A DNA stretch of 33,472 nt, from NCBI GenBank assembly GCA_013373085.1, contig JABXIM010000208.1, positions 1-33,472 of the forward strand, in the 5' to 3' direction. Origin of the DNA: Oceanospirillaceae bacterium (GTDB lineage Bacteria; Pseudomonadota; Gammaproteobacteria; Pseudomonadales; Balneatricaceae). Each line of letters opens with the position of its first letter. Positions within the stretch are counted from its first letter, which is position 1. The notes below the pieces were generated by a model. It worked only from the letters and a program-made list of their open reading frames with translations, did no database searches and was not told the DNA's origin. The position numbers were made by a program, and so were the translations under genes. This document shows positions 1 to 8,794 of this stretch, piece by piece.

Positions 1-982
1 CGCCCATCGAGGCGACGATCGGCATCAGTACCGCCAGTGCCACCACCTTGTCGATGGTCGCTTCGAACAGACCGATTACCGCCGACGCGACGAAAGCGGT
101 AATCAGGTTGATACCGAGCCAGACGGCGCGACCTCGGGTGGTCCTGAGCACCGGGGCGAAGGTGTCGGCATCCTCGCCCAGGCCCGCCATGCCCATCAGC
201 GAGTGGTCGGCGTCCTCGCGGATGACGTCGACGACGTCGTCGATGGTGATACGGCCGAGCAGCTTGCCCTCGTCGTCGACCACCGGCGCCGAGATCAGGC
301 CGTGCTGCTCGAACAGCTGCGCCACGTCACTGTCCAGCATGGTGGCCGCGATCGGTGCGATATCGGTATTCATTATCTCGCGCACCAGCATGTCCGGGTC
401 CGATACCAGCAGCTTGGTCAGCGGCAGCACGCCGATGAAGGAATCGCGCCGGCTGACGACGAACAGGCTGTCCGTCATTTCCGGGATTTCCTTGTGCCTG
501 CGTATGTAACGCAGTGCCGTTTCCACCGTGATATCCGGGCGGATAGTCACGGTGTCGGTGTTCATCAGACCGCCCGCGGTGTCCTCGTCGTAGGACAGTA
601 CCTGCTCGACGCGCGCGCGGTTCTGGATATCCATGGTCTGCAGCAGCTCGCGCATGACGCGCTCCGGCAGCTGTTGCAGCAGGTCGACGAGGTCGTCGGT
701 ATCGAGCCCTTCGGTGACCTGGAGCAGTTCGCCGGCATCCATGCGACTGAGGATGTCCGCCTGAACGTCGTAGCCGAGGTGCTGCAGCACTTCGCCTTCG
801 AGATCCTTGCTGACCATGTTCCAGAGCAACTGACGCTCTTTCGGCGGCGATTTGTCGAGCAGATGCGCGATTTCGGCAGGCCGCAGGCTGTTGTTCAGCG
901 TGTAACTGACCTGGCGGAGCTCACCGCTATTGAGAGCCTCGTTGAGTTTTTCCAGTGGCGAGAGGTGCTCTTTGCTGCTCAT
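1..982 (-). CDS. mgtE: Magnesium transporter MgtE, N-terminal part (C-terminus beyond window)
   Basis: MgtE is an inner-membrane Mg2+ channel/transporter gated by cytoplasmic Mg2+-sensing domains. The reading frame starts with MSSKEHLSPLEKLNEAL and is open to the left window edge, so about 327 codons are visible. In order I see an alpha-helical MgtE N domain (about residues 10-130, with LSRMDAGELLQ and SYDEDTAGGLMNTDTV), a CBS pair (about 135-255, ending DDVVDVIREDADHSLMGMAG), and the first membrane segments beginning AVWLGINLITAFVASAVIG. The remaining membrane helices lie outside the window. The ATG has AAGGA four bases upstream. It follows ptsO on the same strand after about 100 bases that hold a hairpin and a possible promoter of its own. 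Family assignment is secure; the exact ion is inferred from the family. Confidence 0.93.
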   Translation of the reverse strand, partial: MSSKEHLSPLEKLNEALNSGELRQVSYTLNNSLRPAEIAHLLDKSPPKERQLLWNMVSKDLEGEVLQHLGYDVQADILSRMDAGELLQVTEGLDTDDLVDLLQQLPERVMRELLQTMDIQNRARVEQVLSYDEDTAGGLMNTDTVTIRPDITVETALRYIRRHKEIPEMTDSLFVVSRRDSFIGVLPLTKLLVSDPDMLVREIMNTDIAPIAATMLDSDVAQLFEQHGLISAPVVDDEGKLLGRITIDDVVDVIREDADHSLMGMAGLGEDADTFAPVLRTTRGRAVWLGINLITAFVASAVIGLFEATIDKVVALAVLMPIVASMG

Positions 983-1023
983 GACGTCCTTGCGCGACCG
1001 AGGGCGTATTGGGGGTGCGGATC

Positions 1024-1053
1024 AGTATAACGAAACCGCCGGCGCGGTTTCAG
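1024..1053 (-). promoter_or_regulatory. Candidate sigma-70 promoter for mgtE with a hairpin in its spacer
   Basis: On the minus strand, CTGAAA (1048-1053, 4/6 match to the -35 consensus) is followed after 18 bases by TATACT (1024-1029, 5/6 match to -10). Transcription would start about 35 bases before the mgtE ATG. A perfect 8-bp inverted repeat (GAAACCGC 1032-1039 and GCGGTTTC 1044-1051) fills most of the spacer, so it could be an operator, or just a ptsO-mgtE intergenic hairpin. Assigned by eye. Confidence 0.35.
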
Positions 1054-1084
1054 GCTGACGGGCCGGAGCGGAGAGTTGGGCGGG

Positions 1085-1354
1085 TCAGCCGCCTTCGCCG
1101 AAATAGTCGTTGATCAGGGTTTCGATGGCCTCGATGGCGGCCTCTTCATCCTCGCCGTCGGCGCGGATGGTCAGTTCTGTGCCCTTGCTTGCGGCGAGCA
1201 TCATCACCGACATGATGCTTTTGCCGTCGACTTCGCGGCCATCCTTGTCGATGCGTATCTGGCTGGAGAACTGACCGGTGGTGTTAATCAGCTTGGCTGC
1301 CGCCCGTGCGTGCAGACCCAGTTTGTTGATGATGGTAACTTTCTTTTCGATCAT
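1085..1354 (-). CDS. ptsO: HPr-like phosphocarrier protein NPr of the nitrogen PTS
   Basis: NPr passes phosphate from EI-Ntr (PtsP) to EIIA-Ntr (PtsN) in a regulatory PTS that does not transport sugar. The protein has 89 residues, normal for HPr. It carries the phosphorylation-site motif GLHARAA with His15, and the region around Ser46 (GKSIMSVMMLA). Its position two genes below ptsN and just after rapZ is the conserved rpoN-cluster arrangement and separates it from the sugar-PTS HPr. PtsP is not in the window. The distance to rapZ is about 210 bases, containing a hairpin. Confidence 0.95.
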   Translation of the reverse strand: MIEKKVTIINKLGLHARAAAKLINTTGQFSSQIRIDKDGREVDGKSIMSVMMLAASKGTELTIRADGEDEEAAIEAIETLINDYFGEGG

Positions 1355-1535
1355 ACCGGTGGGTGTCCTCGAACGCTGTGCCGTTCCGTGCCCTCGCTGC
1401 CATTATCGGCGGGACTTGCACATTATCCACAGACCGCCGCAAATAACCAGCCGGTTGTTGTTAACCCTGCATGATAGCAGCGGATTTAACCGGGCGTGGC
1501 CGAGGTGGCAACGCCACGGCGACAATCCGGCGAGT

Positions 1536-1557
1536 GTCAGCCCGCTGGCGGGCTGAC
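1536..1557 (-). other. Inverted repeat just downstream of rapZ
   Basis: GTCAGCCCGC (1536-1545) and GCGGGCTGAC (1548-1557) form a near-continuous GC-rich palindrome beginning nine bases after the rapZ stop codon. There is no T-run on either side, so it is not a classical intrinsic terminator. It may act as an mRNA 3'-end stabiliser, pause or processing site between rapZ and ptsO. Confidence 0.5.
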
Positions 1558-1565
1558 GGATGTTG

Positions 1566-2426
1566 TCAGTCCAGTTCCCGGTGCCTGACGTGGACGCTGT
1601 CCATTTGCTGGCGAAAATGGGCCGCCAGCCGCTCGACGATGTAAACCGAACGGTGCTGGCCTCCGGTGCAGCCAATGGCGATGGTCACGTAGCTGCGGTT
1701 GCTGGACCGGAAGCTCGGCATCCACTTGTCGATAAAGCCTTGGATGTCGCCGATCATTTCCGTCACCTCCGGCGACTGGTCGAGGAAGCGAATGACCGGC
1801 TCTTCGAGACCGGTGAAGGCACGCAGGTCGGGTACCCAGAAGGGGTTCGGCAGCACCCGGACGTCGAAGGTGAAATCGGCATCCAGCGGCAGACCGTGTT
1901 TGAAACCGAAGGACTCAAACTGCAGCGAGACATGCTGGTCCCGGTGCAGCGATACCCGCTCCTTGATGTTGTCGCGCAGGTCATAGAGCTTCAGCCGGGT
2001 GGTATCGATCCTCAGGTCCGCCAGGTTGGCGATGGGTTCCAGCAGTTCCCGTTCATCCTCGATGGCCTGTTTCAGGCTGGTGTTGTCGCCGGACAACGGG
2101 TGTTTGCGGCGCGTGGCGCTGTAACGCTTGATCAGTGTCGGATCGGAGGCATCGAGGTAGAGCACCTCTATCGTCACGGCCTGGTAGCGCTGGCGCATGT
2201 CACCCAGCAGCTCGGGGAAGCGACGCAGATTGCTGAGCAGGTTGCGGGCATCGATGCTGACCGCGATCCGGTCGGGAGGCGATGGGTCCTGCAGCATCTG
2301 GTCGAGCAGGCTCGGCATCAGCAGTGCGGGAAGGTTGTCGATACAGTAGAAATCGACGTCTTCCAACGCCTGCAAAGCCGTACTTTTGCCGGAACCGGAG
2401 CGACCGCTGATGACTACCAGTTTCAT
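1566..2426 (-). CDS. rapZ: RNase adapter / nucleotide-binding protein RapZ
   Basis: RapZ (YvcJ/YhbJ family) binds nucleotides and RNA; in E. coli it delivers the GlmZ small RNA to RNase E and so tunes amino-sugar synthesis. The 286-residue length matches the family (E. coli 284). The N-terminus has the P-loop GRSGSGKS (residues 8-15), and the C-terminal half has the conserved GCTGGQHRSVYIVERLA segment. The ATG has AAGGG seven bases upstream. It lies between ptsN and ptsO as in many gammaproteobacteria. Whether a GlmY/GlmZ-type sRNA exists in this organism cannot be told from the window. Confidence 0.96.
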   Translation of the reverse strand: MKLVVISGRSGSGKSTALQALEDVDFYCIDNLPALLMPSLLDQMLQDPSPPDRIAVSIDARNLLSNLRRFPELLGDMRQRYQAVTIEVLYLDASDPTLIKRYSATRRKHPLSGDNTSLKQAIEDERELLEPIANLADLRIDTTRLKLYDLRDNIKERVSLHRDQHVSLQFESFGFKHGLPLDADFTFDVRVLPNPFWVPDLRAFTGLEEPVIRFLDQSPEVTEMIGDIQGFIDKWMPSFRSSNRSYVTIAIGCTGGQHRSVYIVERLAAHFRQQMDSVHVRHRELD

Positions 2427-2570
2427 AACAGTTCCCTTACTCCGAGCGATCCAGGTGGCTGACAGCTGCTCAGGTTAGCAAAGGGGCGTTATGTTTGCAG
2501 CAGTGGCCGACTGGATTTGCCGTGCTCTGTCGAATGGCGTACCCCGGGTTGGCGGGAGAGGGTTTTGGAC

Positions 2571-2590
2571 CGGGCACCTTACGGTGCCCG
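2571..2590 (-). other. Perfect 8-bp hairpin between ptsN and rapZ
   Basis: CGGGCACC (2571-2578) and GGTGCCCG (2583-2590) flank a four-base loop in the 186-base ptsN-rapZ spacer. No T-tract follows on either strand, so it more likely marks an mRNA processing or stabilising element than a terminator. The rest of the spacer holds no gene that I can support. Confidence 0.5.
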
Positions 2591-2612
2591 TCGTATACGC
2601 GCCGCTGGCGGC

Positions 2613-3071
2613 TCAGTCCTGAGCCAGCCGCAGGGCCGTATCGTAAAGTTGCTGATCGGTGGAGGTATCGCGCAGGGTCGACAGTACATCCTGACGGCTG
2701 AACAGTTCGGCCAGCATCGCGAGGGTTTGCAGGTGTTCGTCGCTGGCTTCGGACGGCACCAGCAGCAGGAACAGCAGGTCCACCGGCTGGTTGTCGATGG
2801 CGTCGAAATCGATGGGCTCCTCCAGCTTAATCAGCATGCCGATCGCCTGAGTAGCGCTGTCGAGACGGCAGTGGGGAATGGCAATACCGCTGCCGATCCC
2901 GGTGCTGCCGAGGCGTTCCCGTCCAATCAGGCCGCTGAAGATGTCTTCAGCGGCCACGCCTTCGGTATTTTCGGCAATGATTTTACTGGCGGTTTCCAGT
3001 ACGCGCTTTTTGCTGCCGCCATCCAGGTTGCAGAGAGTAAGGGGTGGGGTCAGCAGTTCATGCAGATACAT
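2613..3071 (-). CDS. ptsN: PTS EIIA-Ntr regulatory protein PtsN
   Basis: PtsN is the terminal phosphoacceptor of the nitrogen PTS and regulates potassium transport, carbon/nitrogen balance and envelope stress through its phosphorylation state. The 152-residue protein is a complete EIIA domain of the mannitol/fructose type. The phosphorylated histidine is His67 in GIAIPHCRLD. It sits directly after hpf and before rapZ, the conserved order. The start codon is preceded by a weak ribosome-binding site, so translation may depend partly on coupling with hpf. Confidence 0.96.
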   Translation of the reverse strand: MYLHELLTPPLTLCNLDGGSKKRVLETASKIIAENTEGVAAEDIFSGLIGRERLGSTGIGSGIAIPHCRLDSATQAIGMLIKLEEPIDFDAIDNQPVDLLFLLLVPSEASDEHLQTLAMLAELFSRQDVLSTLRDTSTDQQLYDTALRLAQD

Positions 3072-3104
3072 GTGCGTATTCGTTCAACCGTTATTATTAA
3101 TGGC

Positions 3105-3395
3105 TTATTTGTGGTTTTTCATCTTTTCCTTGTGCTTGATGATCTGACGGTCGAGCTTGTCGGTCAGACCATCGATGGCCGCATACATGTCTTCGTGCTC
3201 ATGAGTGGCGAAGAGTTTACCGCCGGCGAGGTGAACATCGGCTTCCGCCTGCTGGCGCTGCTTCTCGACGCTCAGCGTAACCTGAACATTGGTGATGTTG
3301 TCGAAGTGACGCTCAAGCTTTCCGAACTTGCTGTGCACATAGTCGTTCAGAGCATCGGTGAGTTCGACATGATGTCCAGTGATGTTGATCTGCAT
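3105..3395 (-). CDS. hpf: Ribosome hibernation promoting factor, short form
   Basis: HPF binds the 30S decoding region and helps form inactive 100S ribosomes in stationary phase. At 96 residues this is the short gammaproteobacterial form with only the N-terminal S30AE fold. It has the expected opening MQINITGHHVELTDALNDYV, the KFGKLERHFDNI segment and a charged C-terminal tail. AGGAG lies six bases before the ATG. It follows rpoN by about 50 bases and precedes ptsN by about 33, so the three are probably co-transcribed. Confidence 0.96.
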   Translation of the reverse strand: MQINITGHHVELTDALNDYVHSKFGKLERHFDNITNVQVTLSVEKQRQQAEADVHLAGGKLFATHEHEDMYAAIDGLTDKLDRQIIKHKEKMKNHK

Positions 3396-3445
3396 AGTTC
3401 TCTCCTAGTCAACAGCGACGAAGGCTCGCCTTGTTTGCACTTCAA

Positions 3446-4957
3446 TTAAACCAGACGCTTGCGCTCATTAGAAGGCGCAATATTCATTGCCTCGCGGTAT
3501 TTTGCGACGGTGCGTCGTGCCACCTTGAAACCCTGTTCGTCAAGCAGTTGTGCGATCTTGCTGTCGCTTAATGGCTTGGTGCTGTTTTCGGCAGCGACCA
3601 GTTTCTTGATCAGGGCGCGGATCGCGGTTGAGGAGGCGGCGCCGCCGTCGGCGGTACCGACATGGCTGGAGAAGAAATACTTGAGCTCGAAAATCCCGCG
3701 CGGGGTGTGCATGAATTTCTGCGTGGTCACGCGGGAGATGGTGGACTCGTGCATTTCCACCGCTTCGGCTATGTCGTGCAGCACCAGCGGCTGCATCGCT
3801 TCCTCGCCCTGTTCGAGGAAGCCTTCCTGGCGGGCGACGATTTCACGGGCCACCTTGAGCAGCGTTTCATTGCGACTCTGCAGGCTCTTGATGAACCAGC
3901 GGGCTTCCTGCAGGTGGTTCTTCAGGTAGGTGTTGTCGGAGCTGTTGTCGGCACGGCGTATCAGGTCCGAATACTGGGTGTTGATGCGCAGACGGGGCGC
4001 CGTCTCCGGGTTCAGCGCAACCTGCCAGAAGCCTTTCACCTTGGTCACCACGACATCCGGAATCACGTACTCGGCGGCGTTGGCGGTGATGCTGGCGCCG
4101 GGTTGCGGATTCAGCGTCTGGATCAGCTGGATCACCTCCTGCAACTGCGGCTCCTTCAGGCGCGTACGGCGCATCAGCTGCTTGTAGTCGCGGCTGCCGA
4201 GGAGCTGGATGTACTCACTGACGACGCGGATCGCTTCCTTGCGCCACGGCGTCGTCTCGGGCATCTGTCGCAGCTGGATCGCCAGGCACTCGCCAAGGTC
4301 GCGGCCGCCGACGCCGGGCGGATCGAACTGCTGAAGGCGATGCAGCACCGCTTCAAGATCCTCGATTTCGACCTCGGTGAAGTCTTCCGGGTCCTGCTCC
4401 TTGAAGTGCTCGAGCAACTCGTCGAGAGCGATGCGCAGGTAGCCCTCGGCATCGATGCCATCGATGATGCCGGTGGCGATGACGCGGTCGAGGTCGCTCA
4501 TCGGTGTCAGGTTGAGTTGCCACTCGAGGTGGTCCTGCAGGGTCTCCTCGGCGCTGTCATTGGATTCGAAACTGCCATCGTCATCCCGCACCGGGCCGCT
4601 TGGGGCGCTACTCTGGTAGGTGTCGTCCCAGGAGCTGTCGATACCGAGTTCTTCGGGGATGTTGTCGTTCCAGTTGTCTTCGGCCTGGGGGCTGTCGTCG
4701 CTGTCGTCGCGCTGCGATGCGGTTTCGTGCTCGCTCTGGCGCTCGTTGCTTTCCTCGCGGTGCTGTTCGCTGTACTCGTTATCCGCTGCGTCGTCGTAGT
4801 CTTCCTCGTTGACTTCGAGCATCGGGTTGTTTTCCAGCGCTTCCTGAATTTCCTGCTGCAGGTCGAGCGTCGATAGTTGCAGCAGCCGGATCGCCTGCTG
4901 CAACTGTGGGGTCATGGTCAGGTGCTGACCGATTTTCAGGTGGAGCCCTTGCTTCAT
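3446..4957 (-). CDS. rpoN: RNA polymerase sigma-54 factor RpoN
   Basis: Sigma-54 directs RNA polymerase to -24/-12 promoters that need AAA+ activators (nitrogen, motility and other regulons). At 503 residues it is slightly longer than E. coli RpoN (477). Region I is glutamine/leucine-rich (residues 1-50, [20 protein letters not shown]). A long acidic region II (about 50-140) accounts for the extra length. The core-binding and HTH regions follow, and the signature RpoN box [10 protein letters not shown] is at about 480-489. The start has only a weak ribosome-binding site. A perfect TATAAT lies 43 bases upstream, overlapping the end of lptB. Confidence 0.97.
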   Translation of the reverse strand: MKQGLHLKIGQHLTMTPQLQQAIRLLQLSTLDLQQEIQEALENNPMLEVNEEDYDDAADNEYSEQHREESNERQSEHETASQRDDSDDSPQAEDNWNDNIPEELGIDSSWDDTYQSSAPSGPVRDDDGSFESNDSAEETLQDHLEWQLNLTPMSDLDRVIATGIIDGIDAEGYLRIALDELLEHFKEQDPEDFTEVEIEDLEAVLHRLQQFDPPGVGGRDLGECLAIQLRQMPETTPWRKEAIRVVSEYIQLLGSRDYKQLMRRTRLKEPQLQEVIQLIQTLNPQPGASITANAAEYVIPDVVVTKVKGFWQVALNPETAPRLRINTQYSDLIRRADNSSDNTYLKNHLQEARWFIKSLQSRNETLLKVAREIVARQEGFLEQGEEAMQPLVLHDIAEAVEMHESTISRVTTQKFMHTPRGIFELKYFFSSHVGTADGGAASSTAIRALIKKLVAAENSTKPLSDSKIAQLLDEQGFKVARRTVAKYREAMNIAPSNERKRLV

Positions 4958-4999
4958 GGGGTCACTGTGTTCTTGGTCTGTTGACGTTTGTTCTTGTGC

Positions 5000-5005
5000 A
5001 TTATA
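5000..5005 (-). promoter_or_regulatory. Possible -10 element for an rpoN promoter
   Basis: A perfect TATAAT reads on the minus strand, 15 bases past the lptB stop. No acceptable -35 hexamer is visible 16-18 bases upstream and there is no extended -10, so this is only a candidate internal promoter that would let rpoN be expressed apart from the lpt genes. Confidence 0.3.
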
Positions 5006-5020
5006 CGCGCATCCCGGAGT

Positions 5021-5749
5021 CTAGAGGCGGAATTGCTCACCGAGGTAGGCGGCCCGGACCTTTTCGTTGGCGGTGATCTCCTGCGGAGCACCCTGGGCGA
5101 GAATGGTGCCTTCACTGACAATATAGGCCCGCTCGCAGATATCGAGGGTTTCACGCACATTGTGATCGGTGATCAGTATGCCGATGCCCTTTTCCTGCAG
5201 GTGGCGCACAGTGTTCTTGATATCGTTGACCGAGATTGGATCGACGCCGGCAAAGGGCTCGTCGAGCAGGATGAACGTCGGCTCGGTCGCCAGGGCGCGG
5301 GCGATTTCGACGCGTCGCCGCTCGCCTCCCGACAGGGCCATTCCGAGGCTGTCGCGGATATGGACGATATGGAATTCCTCGAGCAGTTCCTCGAGGCGTT
5401 TCTCGCGGCCGGCACGGTCGAGGTCGCGCCGCGTCTCCAGGATCGCCATCAGGTTGTCGCGCACGCTCAGTTTGCGGAAGATCGAAGCTTCCTGCGGCAG
5501 GTAGCCGAGTCCCCGGCGCGCACGGCCGTGCATAGGCAGCGGCGTTATTTCTTCGTCGTTGAGCAGGATCTGGCCGCGGTCGGCGTTCACCAGACCCACA
5601 ATCATGTAGAAACAGGTGGTCTTGCCGGCGCCGTTGGGGCCCAGCAGGCCGACGATCTCGCCGCTTCTCAGGCTCAGCGATACGTCCCGCACCACTTCGC
5701 GTCCTTTGTAGCTTTTGGCCAGCTGGCGGGCTTCCAGCACGCTCGTCAT
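5021..5749 (-). CDS. lptB: LPS export ABC transporter ATPase LptB
   Basis: LptB is the cytoplasmic ATPase of the LptB2FGC complex that extracts LPS from the inner membrane. The 242-residue length matches E. coli LptB (241). Walker A is GPNGAGKT (37-44); the ABC signature [15 protein letters not shown] is followed by Walker [14 protein letters not shown] and the switch histidine in [10 protein letters not shown]. The ATG overlaps the lptA stop by four bases (ATGA), implying translational coupling. lptF and lptG are not nearby, as is usual. Confidence 0.97.
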   Translation of the reverse strand: MTSVLEARQLAKSYKGREVVRDVSLSLRSGEIVGLLGPNGAGKTTCFYMIVGLVNADRGQILLNDEEITPLPMHGRARRGLGYLPQEASIFRKLSVRDNLMAILETRRDLDRAGREKRLEELLEEFHIVHIRDSLGMALSGGERRRVEIARALATEPTFILLDEPFAGVDPISVNDIKNTVRHLQEKGIGILITDHNVRETLDICERAYIVSEGTILAQGAPQEITANEKVRAAYLGEQFRL

Positions 5750-6246
5750 TGCGGCGCTCCCTTGGGTTGAATCACCATCTGTACCCGCTGTCCCTTCTGA
5801 CCCTCGCCGCTGAAGGCGTTGACCAGCGACTTGTCGAGGTTGTAGACGATTTTCTGCCCGGTGAAGGAGTCTTTCTGCTGCACCACCCTGGCGTTGCCGG
5901 TGATGGTGATCTCGCGGCGGTCGATGCGGTAATCCATACGCTCGCCATAGGCATTGGTGACCGGCTTGTCGCGTGCCGCCTGCTGCTGAAAGTGGACATT
6001 GCCGGTCGCCAGAATACGATCGACATCGCCGTTGCTGCGGTAGAGATCGACCTGGCTGGCGGTGATCTTCATCGAACCCTGTTCGATGCTGACATTGCCG
6101 CTGTAAATCGTGGTACCGCTGACGTCGTCGATGGTGGCCTGGTCGGCGCTGATATTGATCGGCTGGCTACGGTCTTCCGGTAGCGCCAGGGCGGCGCTGG
6201 ATACGGCGATGGACAGTGCGGCCAGCCAGGTTTTAGTTGCCTTCAT
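5746..6246 (-). CDS. lptA: Periplasmic LPS transport bridge protein LptA
   Basis: LptA polymerises through its beta-jellyroll (OstA/LptA) fold to bridge the periplasm between LptC and LptD. I chose the ATG at 6246, giving 166 residues. It has GAGGG five bases upstream and begins with a good signal peptide ([21 protein letters not shown]). A more upstream in-frame start would place 15 odd residues before this signal. The mature part shows the conserved opening [12 protein letters not shown] and repeated beta-strand pattern. It overlaps the end of lptC by 14 bases and lptB by four. Confidence 0.94.
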   Translation of the reverse strand: MKATKTWLAALSIAVSSAALALPEDRSQPINISADQATIDDVSGTTIYSGNVSIEQGSMKITASQVDLYRSNGDVDRILATGNVHFQQQAARDKPVTNAYGERMDYRIDRREITITGNARVVQQKDSFTGQKIVYNLDKSLVNAFSGEGQKGQRVQMVIQPKGAPQ

Positions 6247-6802
6247 AACGGCCCTCGACTTCGGACAAGAGTTCAACTTTGCGTTCTTCAAGGTAGGCCT
6301 TCATGCCCTGCGCCCGGGTTTCGCCCCGTTGGCCCAGGATGCGAACGGCAGCGTCGGTTTCGGCGATTTGCTGATCTGGCAGCAGTGTCAGGGTGGTGGT
6401 CTCCAGCTTTAGTGGTTCGCCACCCTCCGGCTCGTCATAGAGGCGTACATCGCCGCTCAGGTCTACGCGCTCATTGCTGTCGAGCAGCATGCCCTGGGCG
6501 GCCTCGATGCGTACGCGGCCGCCGCCCTCTTCGCGGAAAATTTCGATCTTCGGTGTCCCTGCCTGCAGCAGGCCGGGTTCGGGGTAGTGCTCGAGCTCCG
6601 GTGAACGCAGTTCCTGATGCAGGCGGCCGTTGCCGTCGAACTGCTGAATCCGCGCATCCCTGAGATAGAAGTCGGTGTTGGTGACATCACCTTCCAGTTC
6701 AGGCACGGCCGACTCGCTCGGGCCGCGATCGAAGCCCCAGTATAACAGCACCGGTGCCAGCAGAGCGGTTGCCAGAACCAGGCGGGCACGGCTGCTCAGC
6801 AC
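6233..6802 (-). CDS. lptC: LPS export protein LptC
   Basis: LptC is a bitopic inner-membrane protein that receives LPS from LptB2FG and hands it to LptA. I place the start at a GTG (6802), giving 189 residues, because AGGAG lies eight bases upstream and the product then starts just before the single membrane anchor (LVLATALLAPVLLYWGF). The remainder is the periplasmic LptC jellyroll (VTNTDFYLRDARIQQFD onward). Starting further upstream adds 21 residues of non-conserved sequence. It sits between kdsC and lptA and overlaps lptA. Confidence 0.9.
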   Translation of the reverse strand: MLSSRARLVLATALLAPVLLYWGFDRGPSESAVPELEGDVTNTDFYLRDARIQQFDGNGRLHQELRSPELEHYPEPGLLQAGTPKIEIFREEGGGRVRIEAAQGMLLDSNERVDLSGDVRLYDEPEGGEPLKLETTTLTLLPDQQIAETDAAVRILGQRGETRAQGMKAYLEERKVELLSEVEGRYEGN

Positions 6803-6848
6803 GACGGCGCTCCTGCATTCGGGGTTTGAAATCCGGCCGGGCGGAACA

Positions 6849-7391
6849 CTAGAGATACTCCGCAATCAGGTCGTCGAGCTGGCCGCGGGCACTGAGGATC
6901 TGCTCGCAGAACTCGCGGCCGGCGCCGCTGCCGCCGACGCGGCTGGTACACCAGTCGGCATGCTCGCGCACCAGCGGATGGCCGTTGGGTACTGTGGCGC
7001 CGAAGGCGACGGCGCGAATCGCCGCCAGGTCCGGCCAGTCGTCGCCGATATAGGCGGTGGTGGCAGCGCTGTGACCGGTTTCGTCCCAGAGCTCCTTGAG
7101 TGCGACCAGCTTGTCCTCGCGGCTCTGGCGCAGGTGAGTGATGCCCAGCGCTTTGGCGCGCATCTCAACCTGCGGTGAGCGGCGACCGGTGATGATGGCG
7201 GTCTCTATACCGGCGCGCGCCAGCAGCTTGATCCCCAGGCCATCGAGAATATTGAAATCCTTGACTTCGGTCCCGTCGGCAAGAAAGTGCAGCTGGCCGG
7301 AGGTAAGGACGCCGTCGACGTCGAATACGGCCAGGGTGATACCGCGCAGGCGCGCGTTCAGTTCGTCGGAGAGCGGGCTTGTTAGGCTCAT
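6849..7391 (-). CDS. kdsC: 3-deoxy-D-manno-octulosonate 8-phosphate phosphatase KdsC
   Basis: KdsC removes the phosphate from Kdo-8-phosphate, a late step in making Kdo for the LPS inner core. The 180-residue protein is a type C0 HAD phosphatase. The nucleophile motif is FDVDGVLTSG (Asp24, Asp26), followed by the threonine motif IITGRRSP and the C-terminal YIGDDWPDLAAI acid pair. I chose the ATG at 7391 because it overlaps the kdsD stop (TGATG) and fits the family; longer in-frame extensions run through kdsD. The upstream partner kdsD catalyses an earlier step of the same pathway. Confidence 0.95.
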   Translation of the reverse strand: MSLTSPLSDELNARLRGITLAVFDVDGVLTSGQLHFLADGTEVKDFNILDGLGIKLLARAGIETAIITGRRSPQVEMRAKALGITHLRQSREDKLVALKELWDETGHSAATTAYIGDDWPDLAAIRAVAFGATVPNGHPLVREHADWCTSRVGGSGAGREFCEQILSARGQLDDLIAEYL

Positions 7392-8365
7392 CAGATGACT
7401 CCTGCCTTCAGCATGTCGTGCATGTTCAGGGCGCCGACCGGGTGGCGCTGATCGTCCAGCACCAGCAGTGCATTGATCTGACGCTCCTGCATGATCTGCA
7501 GCGCCTCGGCGGCGAGGATGCCGGCCTCGACGACGGTGCCGTTGGGCGTCATGACTTCGGAAATCGGCGTGTGCCTGAGATCGACTTCGTGGTCGAGGGT
7601 ACGGCGCAGGTCGCCGTCGGTGAAAATGCCGCACAGGCGTCCCGCCTCGTCGACGACGGCGGTCATGCCCAGGCGTTTGCGGGTGACCTCGAGCAGCGCT
7701 TCGTACACCGGCGTGGTGCGGGTGACCACCGGTACATCATCGCCCTTGTGCATCAGGTTCTCGACCTTCAGCAGCAGGCGGCGCCCGAGGCTTCCGCCCG
7801 GGTGCGAGAAGGCGAAGTCGTCGGCGCTGAAGCCGCGGGCCTCGAGCAGGGCGATCGCCAGGGCGTCGCCCAGCACCAACTGGGTGGTGGTGCTGGAGGT
7901 CGGCGCCAGTCCCAATGGGCAGGCCTCGCGCTCGACGCCGATCAGCAGGCTGGCATCGGCGGCGCGGGCCAGGGTCGAGTCGGCGTTGGCGGTGATGCTG
8001 ATCAGCGGTGTCTTCATGCGCTTGATCAGCGGCAGTATGGTGACGACCTCGGAGGTTTCGCCGGAGTTCGACAGCGCCACGACCACATCCTTGCCGGTGA
8101 TCATGCCCATGTCGCCATGGCTGGCCTCGCCTGGATGCACAAAGAATGATGGCGTTCCGGTGCTGGCCAATGTCGCCGCAATCTTGTTGCCGATATGGCC
8201 GGATTTGCCCATGCCGGTAACGATGACGCGTCCCTCGCAGTTGAGCATCAGGTCGCAGGCGCGGGTAAAGTCGCCATTCAGGTGTTTGAGCAGATCGGCA
8301 ACGGCGTCGCGTTCCAGCTCAATAGTACGGCGGGCGGCGGTCAGGTAGTCGAAGGGTTTACTCAT
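7391..8365 (-). CDS. kdsD: D-arabinose 5-phosphate isomerase KdsD
   Basis: KdsD converts ribulose 5-phosphate to arabinose 5-phosphate, the first committed step of Kdo synthesis. The 324-residue product has an N-terminal SIS domain (MGKSGHIGNKIAATLASTGT, then HPGEASHGDMGMI and SNSGETSEV). Two C-terminal CBS domains follow (about 205-324, ending MQERQINALLVLDDQRHPVGALNMHDMLKAGVI). The start at 8365 gives the usual length and has AGGG eight bases upstream; starts further upstream have no family support. It is the first gene of the long minus-strand cluster. Confidence 0.96.
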   Translation of the reverse strand: MSKPFDYLTAARRTIELERDAVADLLKHLNGDFTRACDLMLNCEGRVIVTGMGKSGHIGNKIAATLASTGTPSFFVHPGEASHGDMGMITGKDVVVALSNSGETSEVVTILPLIKRMKTPLISITANADSTLARAADASLLIGVEREACPLGLAPTSSTTTQLVLGDALAIALLEARGFSADDFAFSHPGGSLGRRLLLKVENLMHKGDDVPVVTRTTPVYEALLEVTRKRLGMTAVVDEAGRLCGIFTDGDLRRTLDHEVDLRHTPISEVMTPNGTVVEAGILAAEALQIMQERQINALLVLDDQRHPVGALNMHDMLKAGVI

Positions 8366-8709
8366 GGATTCGGCCCTGATGCTCCTTGAAGTGTTCATTA
8401 TTGTACAGCAGTGCCAGGCGGGCGGCACTGGCGCCTCCGCGTCGTTCGATGCGCGTGCATGCGGTGCCGCCGGCAGCCGGGGGGACACTGGCCCGAAAAA
8501 GGCGCTTATTAAAACAGAATGCGCCGCCGGCGCAACCGCGCCTGCGTTCAGGGGGCGAGCGCTCGTCTCGTTCCCGGCGTGGTCAGGCTTTTTTATTGAT
8601 GAGTTTTATTCATCAGTTAATTGTGCTCTTCGGGTGTTATATGAGTAATTGATTCCGCATAACATACCTGTGTTCGCTCGGGAGGCTGTGGACAAGTTCC
8701 AAAGCGCCC

Positions 8710-8794
8710 CCGGGCGGATACAGGCGTCTGTGTCTGCCCGGCAGCCATGGCACAGGGCGGTCGCTTCAGGGGATTCACGGCGCACTGCGCCGTG
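8710..8794. other. Structured GC-rich element with two strong hairpins
   Basis: 8710-8723 pairs with 8728-8741 over 14 positions (two would be G-U pairs in RNA) around a GCGT loop. 8776-8782 (CACGGCG) pairs perfectly with 8788-8794 (CGCCGTG). A weaker stem follows at about 8805-8822. This could be part of a leader or small RNA, or a palindromic repeat. It matches no RNA family that I recognise (not RNase P, tmRNA, 4.5S or 6S RNA). Confidence 0.35.

Noticed and set aside
2571..2590. Intrinsic terminator between ptsN and rapZ
   Set aside because: The stem is good but no T-run follows on either strand, so it is listed only as a hairpin.
3662..4876. A 404-codon plus-strand open frame opposite rpoN
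   Set aside because: Complete overlap with rpoN, no family signal, and composition dominated by Val, Leu, Ala and Arg as expected for an antisense shadow.
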